From a virus, in the IMG/VR virus record IMGVR_UViG_3300031952_000005, positions 1 through 64,000 of that record: DNA of 64,000 nt; one strand, given 5' to 3'. Of this stretch, positions 1 through 7,494 are shown piece after piece (positions within the stretch are counted from its first letter, which is position 1; each line of letters starts with the position of its first letter). Under the pieces are notes generated by a model that worked only from the letters and a program-made list of their open reading frames with translations, had not been told where the DNA came from and did not search any database. The position numbers were made by a program, and so were the translations under genes.

Positions 1-2
1 TA

Positions 3-776
3 TTACCAACATCACAACCAAGTAGGTTAGTTAAGCAAAAATATGATACACTTGATAGACTATGTTTAGCTGATATAGCCACAAAAAGAACTGAATATAA
101 AAGATTTAACATCTACATCACTTCTGATGAAGAAATTAAAGAAGGTGATTGGTTTATTACAGACAAAAACACAATTTGTAAATGTGTTAGAGTAGATTGG
201 AAATATGCTTACTCTATTGAAGCAGGAAGTAGAAGTAAAAACAATTGTAAAAAAATCATCCTAACAACAGACCAAGACCTTATCAAAGATGGCGTAGAAG
301 TTATTAACGATGATTTTTTAGAATGGTTTGTGAAAAATCCAAGTTGTGAGGAAGTTGTTATAGACTTTGATTACAATTCTTACAAATTAGGTAAGTCAAA
401 ATCTAAATGCTACAAAATCATCATTCCAAAAGAAGAACCTACTCTTAAAGAACTGTATTTAAAAAATAATCCTGAAAGAAATATTGTTATAGAAGAAAGA
501 GTTAATAATTTTATGAAACAATTAGAACCTAAACAAGAAACAATTGAAGAAGCTTCTGAAAATTATAGTAAAACATTTATAGAAGATGATGGAACAGCAG
601 AAGTAGATTTTATAGCAGGTGCTAAATGGCAAGCTAAAAGAAGTTATAGTGAAGAAGAAGTTTTAGAAATATTAAAACATCATACCTCTTATTTTGAAAG
701 TTTTATATATCAATATATTGATAAAAATGATATGGAAGAAAATAAAGAATGGTTTGAACAATTTAAAAAGAAATAA
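3..776 (+). CDS. Hypothetical early protein, 5'-truncated by window edge
   Basis: The frame is open from base 3 without a stop, so the gene starts left of the window. The GTG at 330 is an internal codon, not the start. At least 257 residues are visible. The N-terminal part (EEIKEGDWFITDKNTICKC, then KKIILTTDQDLIKDGV) resembles a conserved hypothetical family common in Bacteroidota phages and prophages. The C-terminus carries an RSYSEEEVLEIL stretch followed by an aromatic, Lys-rich end (WFEQFKKK) that recurs in the next gene. Function unknown. It is the first visible gene of an early operon; the next gene starts one base after its stop. Confidence 0.75.
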   Translation, partial: LPTSQPSRLVKQKYDTLDRLCLADIATKRTEYKRFNIYITSDEEIKEGDWFITDKNTICKCVRVDWKYAYSIEAGSRSKNNCKKIILTTDQDLIKDGVEVINDDFLEWFVKNPSCEEVVIDFDYNSYKLGKSKSKCYKIIIPKEEPTLKELYLKNNPERNIVIEERVNNFMKQLEPKQETIEEASENYSKTFIEDDGTAEVDFIAGAKWQAKRSYSEEEVLEILKHHTSYFESFIYQYIDKNDMEENKEWFEQFKKK

Positions 777-777
777 G

Positions 778-1026
778 ATGAAAACAACAGAAATAAAAGA
801 TTTAGCATATTGGAAAGCAAATGCGGAAGAAGATTATTTACAAGTTCCAATTAGTGTATTAAAATATATTTCTCAATTAGAACAACAAGAAAAAAGTTAT
901 AGTGAGGAAGAAGTTGAATTAATTGCTAATGAAATGGTTAATTGGGCAATTGATAATATTGGCAATACAAACCCTCAAAGTGGTAAAAAGTTTGATGAGG
1001 TTATGGCAAAATTTAAAAATAAATAA
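778..1026 (+). CDS. Small hypothetical protein with SYSEEEV module
   Basis: 82 residues beginning MKTTEIKDLAYWKANAEED. The ATG at 778 directly follows the upstream TAA, so I prefer it to the in-frame ATG at 694 inside the previous gene. It shares the KSYSEEEVELIANEMV element with the C-terminus of the preceding protein, suggesting a duplicated short helical module. Acidic and probably cytoplasmic. Function unknown. Confidence 0.7.
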   Translation: MKTTEIKDLAYWKANAEEDYLQVPISVLKYISQLEQQEKSYSEEEVELIANEMVNWAIDNIGNTNPQSGKKFDEVMAKFKNK

Positions 1027-1063
1027 AAATGAAAAAAGTATTAATAATGAAAAACAATAAATT

Positions 1064-1390
1064 ATGAGTGGAGGACACTGGGAATACTTGCAGTATAGGT
1101 TTACAGATGTATCTAATGATATAGAAAAACTTATAGAAAATAATGGTAAGCAAAAGAGCGCCGAGGAAATAAAAGAAAATCATTGGCATGATGATGATTG
1201 GTATAATAAGTACCCTGAGGATAGGTATCATTATGAATACCCTAAAGAAGTAATCGAAGAGTTTAGAATAGGTGCTAATATAATTAAGTTAGCCCAAATC
1301 TATATGCATCGTATAGACTGGTTATTATCTGGTGATGATGGAGAAGAACAATTTTTAATAAGATTAAAAAAAGAATTAGAAAACAAATAA
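1064..1390 (+). CDS. Hypothetical protein, MSGGHWEY family
   Basis: 108 residues. The N-terminus MSGGHWEYLQYRFTDV is typical of a small conserved phage family (MSGGHF(D/E)Y...) known from many Bacteroidota phages, without assigned function. It is rich in His, Trp and acidic residues (HWHDDDWY near residue 42) and has a helical C-terminus. It lies in the early operon; the next small gene starts 4 bases after its stop. Confidence 0.65.
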   Translation: MSGGHWEYLQYRFTDVSNDIEKLIENNGKQKSAEEIKENHWHDDDWYNKYPEDRYHYEYPKEVIEEFRIGANIIKLAQIYMHRIDWLLSGDDGEEQFLIRLKKELENK

Positions 1391-1393
1391 GAT

Positions 1394-1492
1394 ATGGAGA
1401 CATTTGGAGCACTTGCAGGAATAGCATTAATTATATTAGCAGTATCTATTCTATTTAATGGTGGTATCACAATAACAATTAAAAAGAAATAA
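1394..1492 (+). CDS. Single-pass small membrane protein (32 residues)
   Basis: ATG at 1394, TAA at 1490-1492. Nearly all of the translation is one hydrophobic segment (FGALAGIALIILAVSILF) followed by a short polar tail ending KKK, consistent with an inner-membrane miniprotein with a cytoplasmic basic end. It fills the gap between two operon genes with short spacing. Its reality rests on position and composition only. Confidence 0.5.
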   Translation: METFGALAGIALIILAVSILFNGGITITIKKK

Positions 1493-1497
1493 GAGTT

Positions 1498-1689
1498 ATG
1501 GAAAAAGGAAATACATACACAGAAAATGAGTTAGAAGAAAAAGCTCATCTTGAAGAAGAAATAAGATTTATCCTTAACCTAGACTATATATCTAATGTTT
1601 CAGTTACAGTAGGTAATATGTTAATAAAAAGATGGAAACAATTAGTAGAATGGAAAGAAGATGATACCCCTCCTCATGAAACAACCTAA
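1498..1689 (+). CDS. Small acidic hypothetical protein
   Basis: 63 residues, beginning MEKGNTYTENELEEKAHLEEE. Mostly helical and acidic, with a possible short coiled coil at residues 10-25. It ends DDTPPHETT and overlaps the start of the next gene by 14 bases. No family recognised. Confidence 0.55.
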   Translation: MEKGNTYTENELEEKAHLEEEIRFILNLDYISNVSVTVGNMLIKRWKQLVEWKEDDTPPHETT

Positions 1690-1858
1690 GAAAAAAGAAT
1701 CTGTTATACCTGAGTATACTATTGGTCAAGTAATAAGACATACTAAATGGGGTACAGGAGAAGTTATCAATGTTATTCCTGGCGAAGCAATAAAAGTACA
1801 ATTTGGTAAAACACAAAGAATACTTTTGTTACAATACAATAAAACTACAATATTATGA
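1676..1858 (+). CDS. DUF3553-like small Tudor/KOW-type protein
   Basis: 60 residues from the ATG at 1676 (MKQPKKKESV). An in-frame ATG at 1661 would lengthen the overlap with the upstream gene. The core IGQVIRHTKWGTGEVINV followed by a VQFG strand matches the pattern of DUF3553/UvrD-tail-like beta barrels (hydrophobic-V-x-H-x-x-W-G-x-G-x-V). These small folds usually bind nucleic acid or protein partners. It overlaps the next gene as ATGA. Role in the phage unknown. Confidence 0.6.
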   Translation: MKQPKKKESVIPEYTIGQVIRHTKWGTGEVINVIPGEAIKVQFGKTQRILLLQYNKTTIL

Positions 1859-2331
1859 GTGCATATGTATTTAGTGATCCACATTTTCATCATGAAAATA
1901 TGGCAAAACATCGAGGTTTTTCTTGTGCAGAAGAAATGAATGAACACATTGTAAAGAACTGGAATAACTATGTATCAAAAAGAGATGCAGTGTATCTACT
2001 AGGTGATATTACAATGGAAAAAAATAACTACGCAATTCTTGATAGACTCAACGGTGTTATAAACGTAGTTCTGGGAAACCATGACCAGCGTCAACATGTT
2101 AAATATCTTGCAGAACATGTAAATTCAGTAGCAGGAATGATTGACTATAAAGACAAGTGTATACTAACACACTGTCCAGTGCATCCAAGTCAGTTAGCAT
2201 TCAGATATTCATATAATATTCATGGACATGTTCATGAAAACAGTATTGATGATGAAAGATACGTTAACGTGTGTGCAGAAGTTATTGATTACAGACCTAG
2301 ATTAATAATGAACTTGGTTCCTTATATGTAA
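1855..2331 (+). CDS. Calcineurin-like metallophosphoesterase
   Basis: 158 residues, with all signature blocks of a compact metallophosphoesterase: D8-P-H10 (DPHFHH), D51 in LLGDI, G-N75-H76-D77, H106 in THCPVH, and H123-G-H125-V-H127. These ligate a two-metal centre that hydrolyses phosphoesters. Small single-domain relatives are common in phage early regions and are often annotated as phosphohydrolases; the substrate cannot be told from sequence. It overlaps the upstream DUF3553-like gene by 4 bases (ATGA), which implies translational coupling. A second, larger phosphatase is encoded at 22775. Confidence 0.9.
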   Translation: MSAYVFSDPHFHHENMAKHRGFSCAEEMNEHIVKNWNNYVSKRDAVYLLGDITMEKNNYAILDRLNGVINVVLGNHDQRQHVKYLAEHVNSVAGMIDYKDKCILTHCPVHPSQLAFRYSYNIHGHVHENSIDDERYVNVCAEVIDYRPRLIMNLVPYM

Positions 2332-2335
2332 ATGT

Positions 2336-2602
2336 ATGAGAAAAAGAATCCCTTACAGAAAAAAAACCAGAAAAGAAAAATCAGTTATGCAAAAGTATTT
2401 TGAACATGCGTTAATTGCAGATGTTAAGTATGGTTTGTTAAAACCTGCTAAAAAACTAGTAGAATATTGTAAAGAAAATGACAAAATCATCATTAAAGAA
2501 CATGATGTAAAACATGTGCAAGATCATCTTACACCTGACTTTTTTAAATCTAAAATAGAAATTAAAAACTTTATTAGTTATGAACTACGAGGAGCATATT
2601 AA
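2336..2602 (+). CDS. Basic hypothetical protein
   Basis: 88 residues with a strongly basic N-terminus (MRKRIPYRKKTRKEK), Lys-rich throughout. The C-terminus overlaps the next gene by 23 bases. Composition suggests nucleic-acid contact, but no family is recognised. Confidence 0.6.
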   Translation: MRKRIPYRKKTRKEKSVMQKYFEHALIADVKYGLLKPAKKLVEYCKENDKIIIKEHDVKHVQDHLTPDFFKSKIEIKNFISYELRGAY

Positions 2603-3140
2603 GAATTTTAAAGTAGCAAATACAGAGTTAATGTCATATTTGCTAAGTAAACAAGGAGGTTTTGCACCTATGGTAACAGTTCTTGTGAAAAAGAATGAAG
2701 AGGTTAATGTTATGGCAATTCCTATTCCAGAACAGTTTTTAGATTCAGAACTTTCAAAAGACATGTTGGCAAAAACATTACCAAGTTTGTTTGATCATGT
2801 TGTAAAACAAGGTATGGAACCTATGTGTTTTTCATTTTCATCTGAAGCGTGGTTACGCAAAACACCAGAAGGTGTAAAAGAACTACCAGATGACTGGAAA
2901 GATTTACCTAAAATAGAATGTTTAATTTCTACTTATGAATCTAAAAATGATTCATCAATGGATATACACGAGATTGTAAGAGAAGGTAAGCTTGCAAATG
3001 AAAATGGTGAATTAATTGACGCAATTGTATTAAAACCTTATGATACAGGTGAAAAACAACTTGTATCCATAGAAGGCAGATTTACAGGATTATTTGATAA
3101 TTATTTAAAAAGTAAAAAAGATGAACAAACAGATTGTTAG
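2580..3140 (+). CDS. Conserved-looking hypothetical protein (186 residues)
   Basis: Begins MNYEEHIKNFKVANTELMSY. It has alternating strands and helices, a SFSSEAWLRKTPEG block in the middle and a Lys-rich C-terminus. No motif recognised. It overlaps both neighbours (23 bases upstream, 20 downstream), typical of this compact operon. It looks soluble and cytoplasmic. Confidence 0.65.
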   Translation: MNYEEHIKNFKVANTELMSYLLSKQGGFAPMVTVLVKKNEEVNVMAIPIPEQFLDSELSKDMLAKTLPSLFDHVVKQGMEPMCFSFSSEAWLRKTPEGVKELPDDWKDLPKIECLISTYESKNDSSMDIHEIVREGKLANENGELIDAIVLKPYDTGEKQLVSIEGRFTGLFDNYLKSKKDEQTDC

Positions 3141-3387
3141 TGTAAATTTTGATTTTTCAGAAAAGTATATAGATAGTAGTTTTAGAACATTACATGCAAC
3201 AGTAAGATTGAGTATAGATGTAAAAAGTAAATCTTTTAACATTACACCAAATGAAACAAAACAAGATTTTGTGTTTATTAATACTTCAAAACATAATTGG
3301 CAAATGTGGATTGCAATAGCAAAAGCAATTCAAACAGCAACTGAGTTTGGAGTACAGTTTTTAGAAGATGTTGATTTAAAAGTATAA
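3121..3387 (+). CDS. Small hypothetical protein
   Basis: 88 residues, MNKQIVSVNFDFSEKYIDS. Mixed beta pattern followed by a helix (MWIAIAKAIQTATEF). Overlaps the upstream gene by 20 bases; the next gene follows 3 bases after the stop. No family recognised. Confidence 0.6.
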   Translation: MNKQIVSVNFDFSEKYIDSSFRTLHATVRLSIDVKSKSFNITPNETKQDFVFINTSKHNWQMWIAIAKAIQTATEFGVQFLEDVDLKV

Positions 3388-3390
3388 ACA

Positions 3391-3591
3391 ATGGCACATC
3401 ATAGTGAAGATTTAGTAGGTAAACGTGTAGAGTTAATATACATGAATGACAATCAAGCACCTGAACCTGGTACAAAAGGTACAGTTACAAAAATAGATGG
3501 CATAGGTACAATACATGTCAACTGGGATAATGGTAGTTCTCTTGGATTGATTAAAGATGAAGATATATTTAAAGTAATACACGATGAGTAA
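3391..3591 (+). CDS. DUF4314-like small protein
   Basis: 66 residues. The sequence GKRVELIYMNDNQAPEPGTK followed by TVTKIDGIGTIHVNWDNGSS fits the DUF4314 pattern (GxRVELxxMxDxxAPxPGTxGTV-x-D-x-G-x-hxWDNGSSL), a small SH3-like barrel known from phages, plasmids and conjugative elements. Function of the family is unknown. It overlaps the next small gene by 8 bases. Confidence 0.8.
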   Translation: MAHHSEDLVGKRVELIYMNDNQAPEPGTKGTVTKIDGIGTIHVNWDNGSSLGLIKDEDIFKVIHDE

Positions 3592-3763
3592 TTTTAAAAA
3601 ACTAGTTGTACTTGATCATGGTGAACAAACTGTTACAGTATATTCTTATGATGAAGATATATGGGAATCTCCTGAAGATTTTACAGATGAAGATGGCAAT
3701 TGTTTACTAGACAGCAACTGTCAATGGATGGTTGTAAAAAATCTTAATATAAAAATAGTATGA
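3584..3763 (+). CDS. Small acidic hypothetical protein (59 residues)
   Basis: ATG at 3584, TGA at 3761-3763. The translation starts MSNFKKLVVLDHGEQTVTVY and continues with an acidic stretch and a Cys-containing turn (NCLLDSNCQW). It overlaps the DUF4314-like gene by 8 bases and fills what would otherwise be a gap. No homolog recognised. Confidence 0.55.
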   Translation: MSNFKKLVVLDHGEQTVTVYSYDEDIWESPEDFTDEDGNCLLDSNCQWMVVKNLNIKIV

Positions 3764-3789
3764 TTATAACAATTTAAAATTAAAAGATT

Positions 3790-4197
3790 ATGTCGCACCC
3801 TTTATATCATAGTATAAGCAGCGTTAAGAAATTTGGCGGAAAAATTGATGATTACATTTGCTTGCATTCGTGGTTCGATGAGACCAAGAAGCACTATCCA
3901 GACATGCGTCATAGAGCATTACGACATCATTCAGAAGGTATTTTCTGGTGTGAAGAGAAGTTTGGCACTTATATCATTAACTCTGAAGGAAAAATGGTTC
4001 CTGTAAGAGCACTTGGTGAGCAGCATATTATGGAAGATATTGGTTTTATTCCAACTATTAAAGATTACCTTGACAACATGACTCAAGTAAACTGGATGTA
4101 TAAACCAGGTGAAGGTCGAAAAGTATTAAAAGCAATACAAGAAGAAAAATTAGATAATGTATTTAGTAACAAAGCAAAATTAGAAAATCATGAGTAA
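3790..4197 (+). CDS. DUF6915-like conserved phage protein
   Basis: 135 residues. The sequence has the very regular conserved pattern HPLYHSISSVKKFGGKIDDY, HSWFDETK, RHRALRHHSEGIFWCEEKFG, and VRALGEQHIMEDIGFIPT. This matches a widespread family of short phage and bacterial proteins (I believe DUF6915). The dense His, Asp and Glu conservation (RHRALRHH, GEQHIMED) suggests a metal site, which is inference only. It overlaps the next gene as ATGA-type coupling. Confidence 0.75.
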   Translation: MSHPLYHSISSVKKFGGKIDDYICLHSWFDETKKHYPDMRHRALRHHSEGIFWCEEKFGTYIINSEGKMVPVRALGEQHIMEDIGFIPTIKDYLDNMTQVNWMYKPGEGRKVLKAIQEEKLDNVFSNKAKLENHE

Positions 4198-4873
4198 AAC
4201 ACTTAGTATAAAAGAGATTGTTGCATGGTGTGACAAACAAACTGAAGAAGGTAAATTACTTGAACTTTGCTGGGAAGGTGGAGGTGACTCTGGATGGGCA
4301 TTCTTTAAGATTGATGGTGACAATGCTGAGACAGAAGAAACAACTGCATTAGTAGACATGATCTATAATGAACTTGACTATGGTTCATGGGCAGGTGAAT
4401 TTTCTGCAAATGGTAGAGCAACATATGATCCAATGACTAAATGTTTTGAAGGTATTGATCACTATTCAGAAGATGATTTCGATACACTTACATTGGCAGA
4501 ACCAATTCAAGTGCTTATTCCAAAATCATTAGGTTTTGACAGTATTGAATATAATATTAAAGGAGATGATAGTGATGAAGTGAGAGTAGAAATTACTTTT
4601 AATATTGTAAATGGTTTTATTAGACCAGAATTACATGAACTTGAAGAAAAAATGTCAAAAGAAATTAAAGAAGAACTCAACAATGTATTTGAAAACATTG
4701 ATGTAAACTACTTTAATACACATGTGTTTGTAGAAAGACATGAAATGAACATGCAAAATGATAATGTTGTGTTTCAAATTAATCACGTTGAATATTTAAC
4801 ATGGAATAGTCAAAAAAATACAATATGTTTAGATTTACAAGAACGATTAGAAAACGAAAAAGAAAATGAATAA
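4190..4873 (+). CDS. Hypothetical protein with WEGGGDSGW motif
   Basis: 227 residues. The N-terminal half contains ELCWEGGGDSGWAFFKIDGD and a DYGSWAGEFSANGRATYD block, seen in a conserved hypothetical phage/bacterial family (DUF6878-like, low confidence). The C-terminal half is acidic and helical. No catalytic motif is evident. It overlaps both neighbours by 8 bases. Confidence 0.65.
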   Translation: MSKTLSIKEIVAWCDKQTEEGKLLELCWEGGGDSGWAFFKIDGDNAETEETTALVDMIYNELDYGSWAGEFSANGRATYDPMTKCFEGIDHYSEDDFDTLTLAEPIQVLIPKSLGFDSIEYNIKGDDSDEVRVEITFNIVNGFIRPELHELEEKMSKEIKEELNNVFENIDVNYFNTHVFVERHEMNMQNDNVVFQINHVEYLTWNSQKNTICLDLQERLENEKENE

Positions 4874-5564
4874 ATTTGAAAATTATACATTCACAGTAAG
4901 GAATGTAAGAGGTGTATCATTAGATGAAGCACTAAGATTGTGGAAAACAACATACTCTTCTTTTAACGAGTTTCTGAAAAATGTGATTATCTATGAATCA
5001 CTTGAAGAATTTGGCGATTACGTGTCAACTATATGGTCTGACATTAAAACTATTGAAGTATCAGAAGCGTTTGAACAGATTAATACAGAAAGAAGAAGAT
5101 TGTATTTTGACATAATAGGTGTAGATAATGTCTTTGAAAGTGTAGATCCTGATCTAATAGACATGAAAAGCATCGCGTTAAACAACAGAAGATGGGATGC
5201 TGATGGAAAAGAATATCTACAAACAGGTATTGACACCTATAAACTTTACAAAATTGATAGTTACAAGTTATTTGGTAGTACCATCAGTGAGTGGCAACGC
5301 AAAAACAGTGCTGTATATGCAGTAAACTGTACTTGTACTTCAACTGGTAAAAGTTATTGGTTGTATGTACCACGTGAGGTAGGAATAAAAGAATCTGCGT
5401 TAGAAGCAATCGCATGGACTTGCAGAATTGGTATTACCAATCCAAAAGCAATTTACAGACAAGGTGATATTTTTATTGTTGCTGCAAATGCAGACTCAGA
5501 AGAATGTACACCATATCATTTAGACTATGCAACATACAGTAAACTAATCCAATCTCAAACATAA
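4866..5564 (+). CDS. Hypothetical protein (232 residues)
   Basis: Begins MNKFENYTFTVRNVRGVSLDEAL. The C-terminal half (VNCTCTSTGKSYWLYVPREV, then AIAWTCRIGITNPKAIYRQGD) has regular beta strands with three Cys residues and looks like a compact conserved domain found in flavobacterial phages. Function unknown. It overlaps the preceding gene by 8 bases and the following one by a single base (TAATG). Confidence 0.65.
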   Translation: MNKFENYTFTVRNVRGVSLDEALRLWKTTYSSFNEFLKNVIIYESLEEFGDYVSTIWSDIKTIEVSEAFEQINTERRRLYFDIIGVDNVFESVDPDLIDMKSIALNNRRWDADGKEYLQTGIDTYKLYKIDSYKLFGSTISEWQRKNSAVYAVNCTCTSTGKSYWLYVPREVGIKESALEAIAWTCRIGITNPKAIYRQGDIFIVAANADSEECTPYHLDYATYSKLIQSQT

Positions 5565-5818
5565 TGGCAACACAACTAAAATCCAATCGAATTGTACTAG
5601 CATTAGGTGATTTTGCTAATACACATGCAGTTGTTTCTGACAAACAAATGCAGTATGAACACTTAGACAACAGTGTTATTAAATTTAACGTTGCAAAAGA
5701 AGCAACTATTACACATGAGGAACATGATATAATCAAAATTCCTGGTGATGTATATTATAAATTCAATCAACTTGAGTTTAATCCATTTAATAATACAGTA
5801 TCATTTGTATTTGATTAA
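5564..5818 (+). CDS. Small hypothetical protein, last gene before terminator
   Basis: 84 residues, MATQLKSNRIVLALGDFANT. Predominantly beta. Last gene of the first early operon: a strong hairpin terminator begins 7 bases after its stop. No family recognised. Confidence 0.6.
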   Translation: MATQLKSNRIVLALGDFANTHAVVSDKQMQYEHLDNSVIKFNVAKEATITHEEHDIIKIPGDVYYKFNQLEFNPFNNTVSFVFD

Positions 5819-5824
5819 GTAATT

Positions 5825-5873
5825 AGTAACGCGGATTCAAATATTTATTATAGCGAATCCGTGTTACTTTTTA
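5825..5873 (+). terminator. Strong rho-independent terminator
   Basis: Fourteen-base arms AGTAACGCGGATTC (5825-5838) and GAATCCGTGTTACT (5855-5868) pair with a single G-T wobble across a 16-base loop, followed by a T-rich tract. It closes the 1-5.8 kb operon. Confidence 0.85.
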
Positions 5874-5891
5874 AAATTTTTTGTAATATTG
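5860..5891 (+). promoter_or_regulatory. Weak candidate promoter after terminator
   Basis: CGTG (5860-5863), a 20-base spacer and TAATATTG (5884-5891) resemble the Bacteroidota TTTG-N20-TAnnTTTG form with two mismatches in the first element and one in the second. It sits just downstream of the terminator stem and 12 bases before an ATG, which suits restarting transcription. Weak match. Confidence 0.3.
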
Positions 5892-5902
5892 TAAAAAAAA
5901 CC

Positions 5903-6160
5903 ATGATGCACATTATTGTACTTTTATTGATAATTTTATTATTTATAGTGTTCATAGTACTTGAAATATGTACTGTATCCTATACTTTTATATTTGATTT
6001 TGTTAAAGGTTTTGTAATTGGCGCTCTTTACAATGAAGATGAATATCCAGAAGAAAATTTAGTAGAACACGTCATACAAATTGGATTGGTGTTTTGTACT
6101 TTTTCTTTCATTTGGGAAACAAATAATAACAATAATTCAAATAATAATTATGCAAGTTAA
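5903..6160 (+). CDS. Small membrane protein with Asn-rich tail
   Basis: 85 residues from the ATG at 5903. A GTG start at 5861 would lie inside the terminator stem and is rejected. One strong transmembrane segment occupies residues 3-25 (IIVLLLIILLFIVFIVLEI), a second hydrophobic stretch lies near residues 55-72, and the tail is Asn-rich (NNNNNSNNNYAS). It overlaps the dUTPase start by 11 bases. Role unknown. Confidence 0.55.
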   Translation: MMHIIVLLLIILLFIVFIVLEICTVSYTFIFDFVKGFVIGALYNEDEYPEENLVEHVIQIGLVFCTFSFIWETNNNNNSNNNYAS

Positions 6161-6593
6161 AATAAAAAAACTACACGATTTAGTAGAAATACTTACTTAC
6201 GCAAAAGAAGGAGACGCTGGAATGGATCTTACAGCAGTTAAAATTGAAAAAGATGCATATGGTAATGCAGTGATTTACACAGGATTAGCATTAGAAATTC
6301 CAAAAGGATATGTTGGATTAGTTTTTCCTAGAAGTAGTATATCAAAATACGACATGCATTTACGAAATAGTGTTGGTGTTATTGATAGTGGTTACAGAGG
6401 AGAAATTATGCTAAAGTTTAGTTTCTTGGAAGATGGTAATCTGTATCAAATGGGTGACAAGGTTGCTCAATTAATTATAATGCCTTATCCTCAAATTACT
6501 TTTGAAGAAGTTGATGAATTATCAGAAACAGAAAGAGGAGAAGGTGGTTTTGGATCAACTACAATGCAAGATGAAGTTACAACTAATTTGTAA
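6150..6593 (+). CDS. dut: dUTP diphosphatase (dUTPase)
   Basis: 147 residues from the ATG at 6150; the longer frame from 6081 runs inside the upstream gene. All five trimeric-dUTPase motifs are present: GDAGMDL (21-27), PRSS (60-63), NSVGVIDSGYRGE (73-85, with the catalytic Asp in VIDSGY), GDKVAQL (102-108) and the C-terminal P-loop-like RGEGGFGST (129-137). It hydrolyses dUTP to dUMP and diphosphate, limiting uracil incorporation and supplying dUMP. Together with the uracil-DNA glycosylase at 10797 it points to active control of uracil in phage or host DNA. Confidence 0.96.
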   Translation: MQVKIKKLHDLVEILTYAKEGDAGMDLTAVKIEKDAYGNAVIYTGLALEIPKGYVGLVFPRSSISKYDMHLRNSVGVIDSGYRGEIMLKFSFLEDGNLYQMGDKVAQLIIMPYPQITFEEVDELSETERGEGGFGSTTMQDEVTTNL

Positions 6594-6726
6594 CATATCA
6601 GAAGATTTTGGAGCAGGTTTTTTTATTATGAAAGAACCTGTTTTATCATCTACTTGTTACAGCGTGTATGTAAAAATACTTTGGTTTAAAATTGGTTTTG
6701 GTATAAAATATGGAAACAAATTATGA
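6571..6726 (+). CDS. Possible small hydrophobic protein
   Basis: 51 residues from the ATG at 6571 (MKLQLICNISEDFGAGFFIM, ending KIGFGIKYGNKL). It overlaps the dUTPase end by 23 bases and the next gene start by 17, so it would fill the only gap between them. An upstream TTG start is unlikely. Hydrophobic and aromatic composition; no homolog recognised. It could be a chance frame. Confidence 0.35.
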   Translation: MKLQLICNISEDFGAGFFIMKEPVLSSTCYSVYVKILWFKIGFGIKYGNKL

Positions 6727-7084
6727 TACAGGACAAATAGAAATTGTTGGTCCATACGGTAGAGTTTTTTTATATACACATAAAACTGCAAGCGATTTAA
6801 TCAATGTTGTTAGTGATGTTTTGTGCAGAGTAGTAAGATGGGATGATCCTGATTATCTTGCAAGAATGATTTTTTGCAGAATGATTCCTAAAAGCAAATG
6901 GGATAGTGAATTAGGATTTGGTATTGGTACTCAAATGTACAAAGATGTCAATATATTAATAACACTTGATACTGTTCATGCTACAGTTAAAATATTTTCT
7001 TATTTTGATACAAGTGCTACACGCGGTGTAGCAATGTCTTTTGCAGATTTTATAAATAAATATGCAGATAATGCTAATTTATAA
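6710..7084 (+). CDS. Hypothetical protein (124 residues)
   Basis: METNYDTGQIEIVGPYGRVF. Mixed alpha/beta, with VVRWDDPDYLARMIFCRMIP in the middle and a FADFINKYADN helix at the end. Soluble. No motif recognised. Last gene before a 125-base non-coding promoter region. Confidence 0.6.
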   Translation: METNYDTGQIEIVGPYGRVFLYTHKTASDLINVVSDVLCRVVRWDDPDYLARMIFCRMIPKSKWDSELGFGIGTQMYKDVNILITLDTVHATVKIFSYFDTSATRGVAMSFADFINKYADNANL

Positions 7085-7148
7085 AAGTAATAGAAAATAA
7101 AGTTAAGTCATAGCGTTATAGTCGAAAAAACTTTTTCATAAATATCAA

Positions 7149-7184
7149 TTTGTCATTTTTAGTGAAAAATATGTATTATTTTAG
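7149..7184 (+). promoter_or_regulatory. Candidate promoter upstream of 7210 gene
   Basis: The 125-base gap 7085-7209 has no gene. TTTG at 7149-7152 is followed 21 bases later by TATTATTTTAG (7174-7184), a partial match to the Bacteroidota minus-7 TAnnTTTG. A short inverted repeat GAAAAA-AC-TTTTTC lies just upstream, near 7121-7134. Moderate to weak evidence. Confidence 0.4.
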
Positions 7185-7209
7185 TACGTAAAATTAATAA
7201 TCAACTAAA

Positions 7210-7494
7210 ATGATATACCAGTTGCCCAATGGTAAAAGTATAGAAATGTCAATAGAACAGTATTTAAGAATGTCTGATGATGAACTTAAAAACATGGTTG
7301 CTTACAATTTTGGTGAAGAATTTAATGATCCTTTTATTTTTAGTGTATTAAGACACGGTCTTGCAAAAGAAGACGTTGAAGAAGAATTAGAAAATGATTT
7401 TTCTGAAGAAGAAATAGAAGATCTACTAGATGTTGCACCAGAAGATAAGATATTTGATGAAGACTATATTGACTACGATAATTTAGAACAATAA
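7210..7494 (+). CDS. Acidic conserved hypothetical protein
   Basis: 94 residues, MIYQLPNGKSIEMSIEQYLR followed by MSDDELKNMVAYNFGEE. The N-terminal NGKSIEMSxEQYLxMSDxEL pattern is familiar from small proteins of crAss-like and other Bacteroidota phages. The C-terminal third is extremely acidic (EDVEEELENDFSEEEIEDLL). The next start codon follows its stop directly. Function unknown; the charge could suit a DNA mimic or a protein-binding adaptor, which is inference only. Confidence 0.7.
   Translation: MIYQLPNGKSIEMSIEQYLRMSDDELKNMVAYNFGEEFNDPFIFSVLRHGLAKEDVEEELENDFSEEEIEDLLDVAPEDKIFDEDYIDYDNLEQ

Noticed and set aside
694-1026. Longer start at 694 for the second gene
   Set aside because: It would overlap the upstream gene by 83 bases, while an ATG directly after the upstream stop (778) fits the operon pattern.
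6502-6726. Longer frame from a TTG inside dUTPase
   Set aside because: It overlaps motif V of dUTPase without reason. Only the part from the ATG at 6571 is kept, with low confidence.
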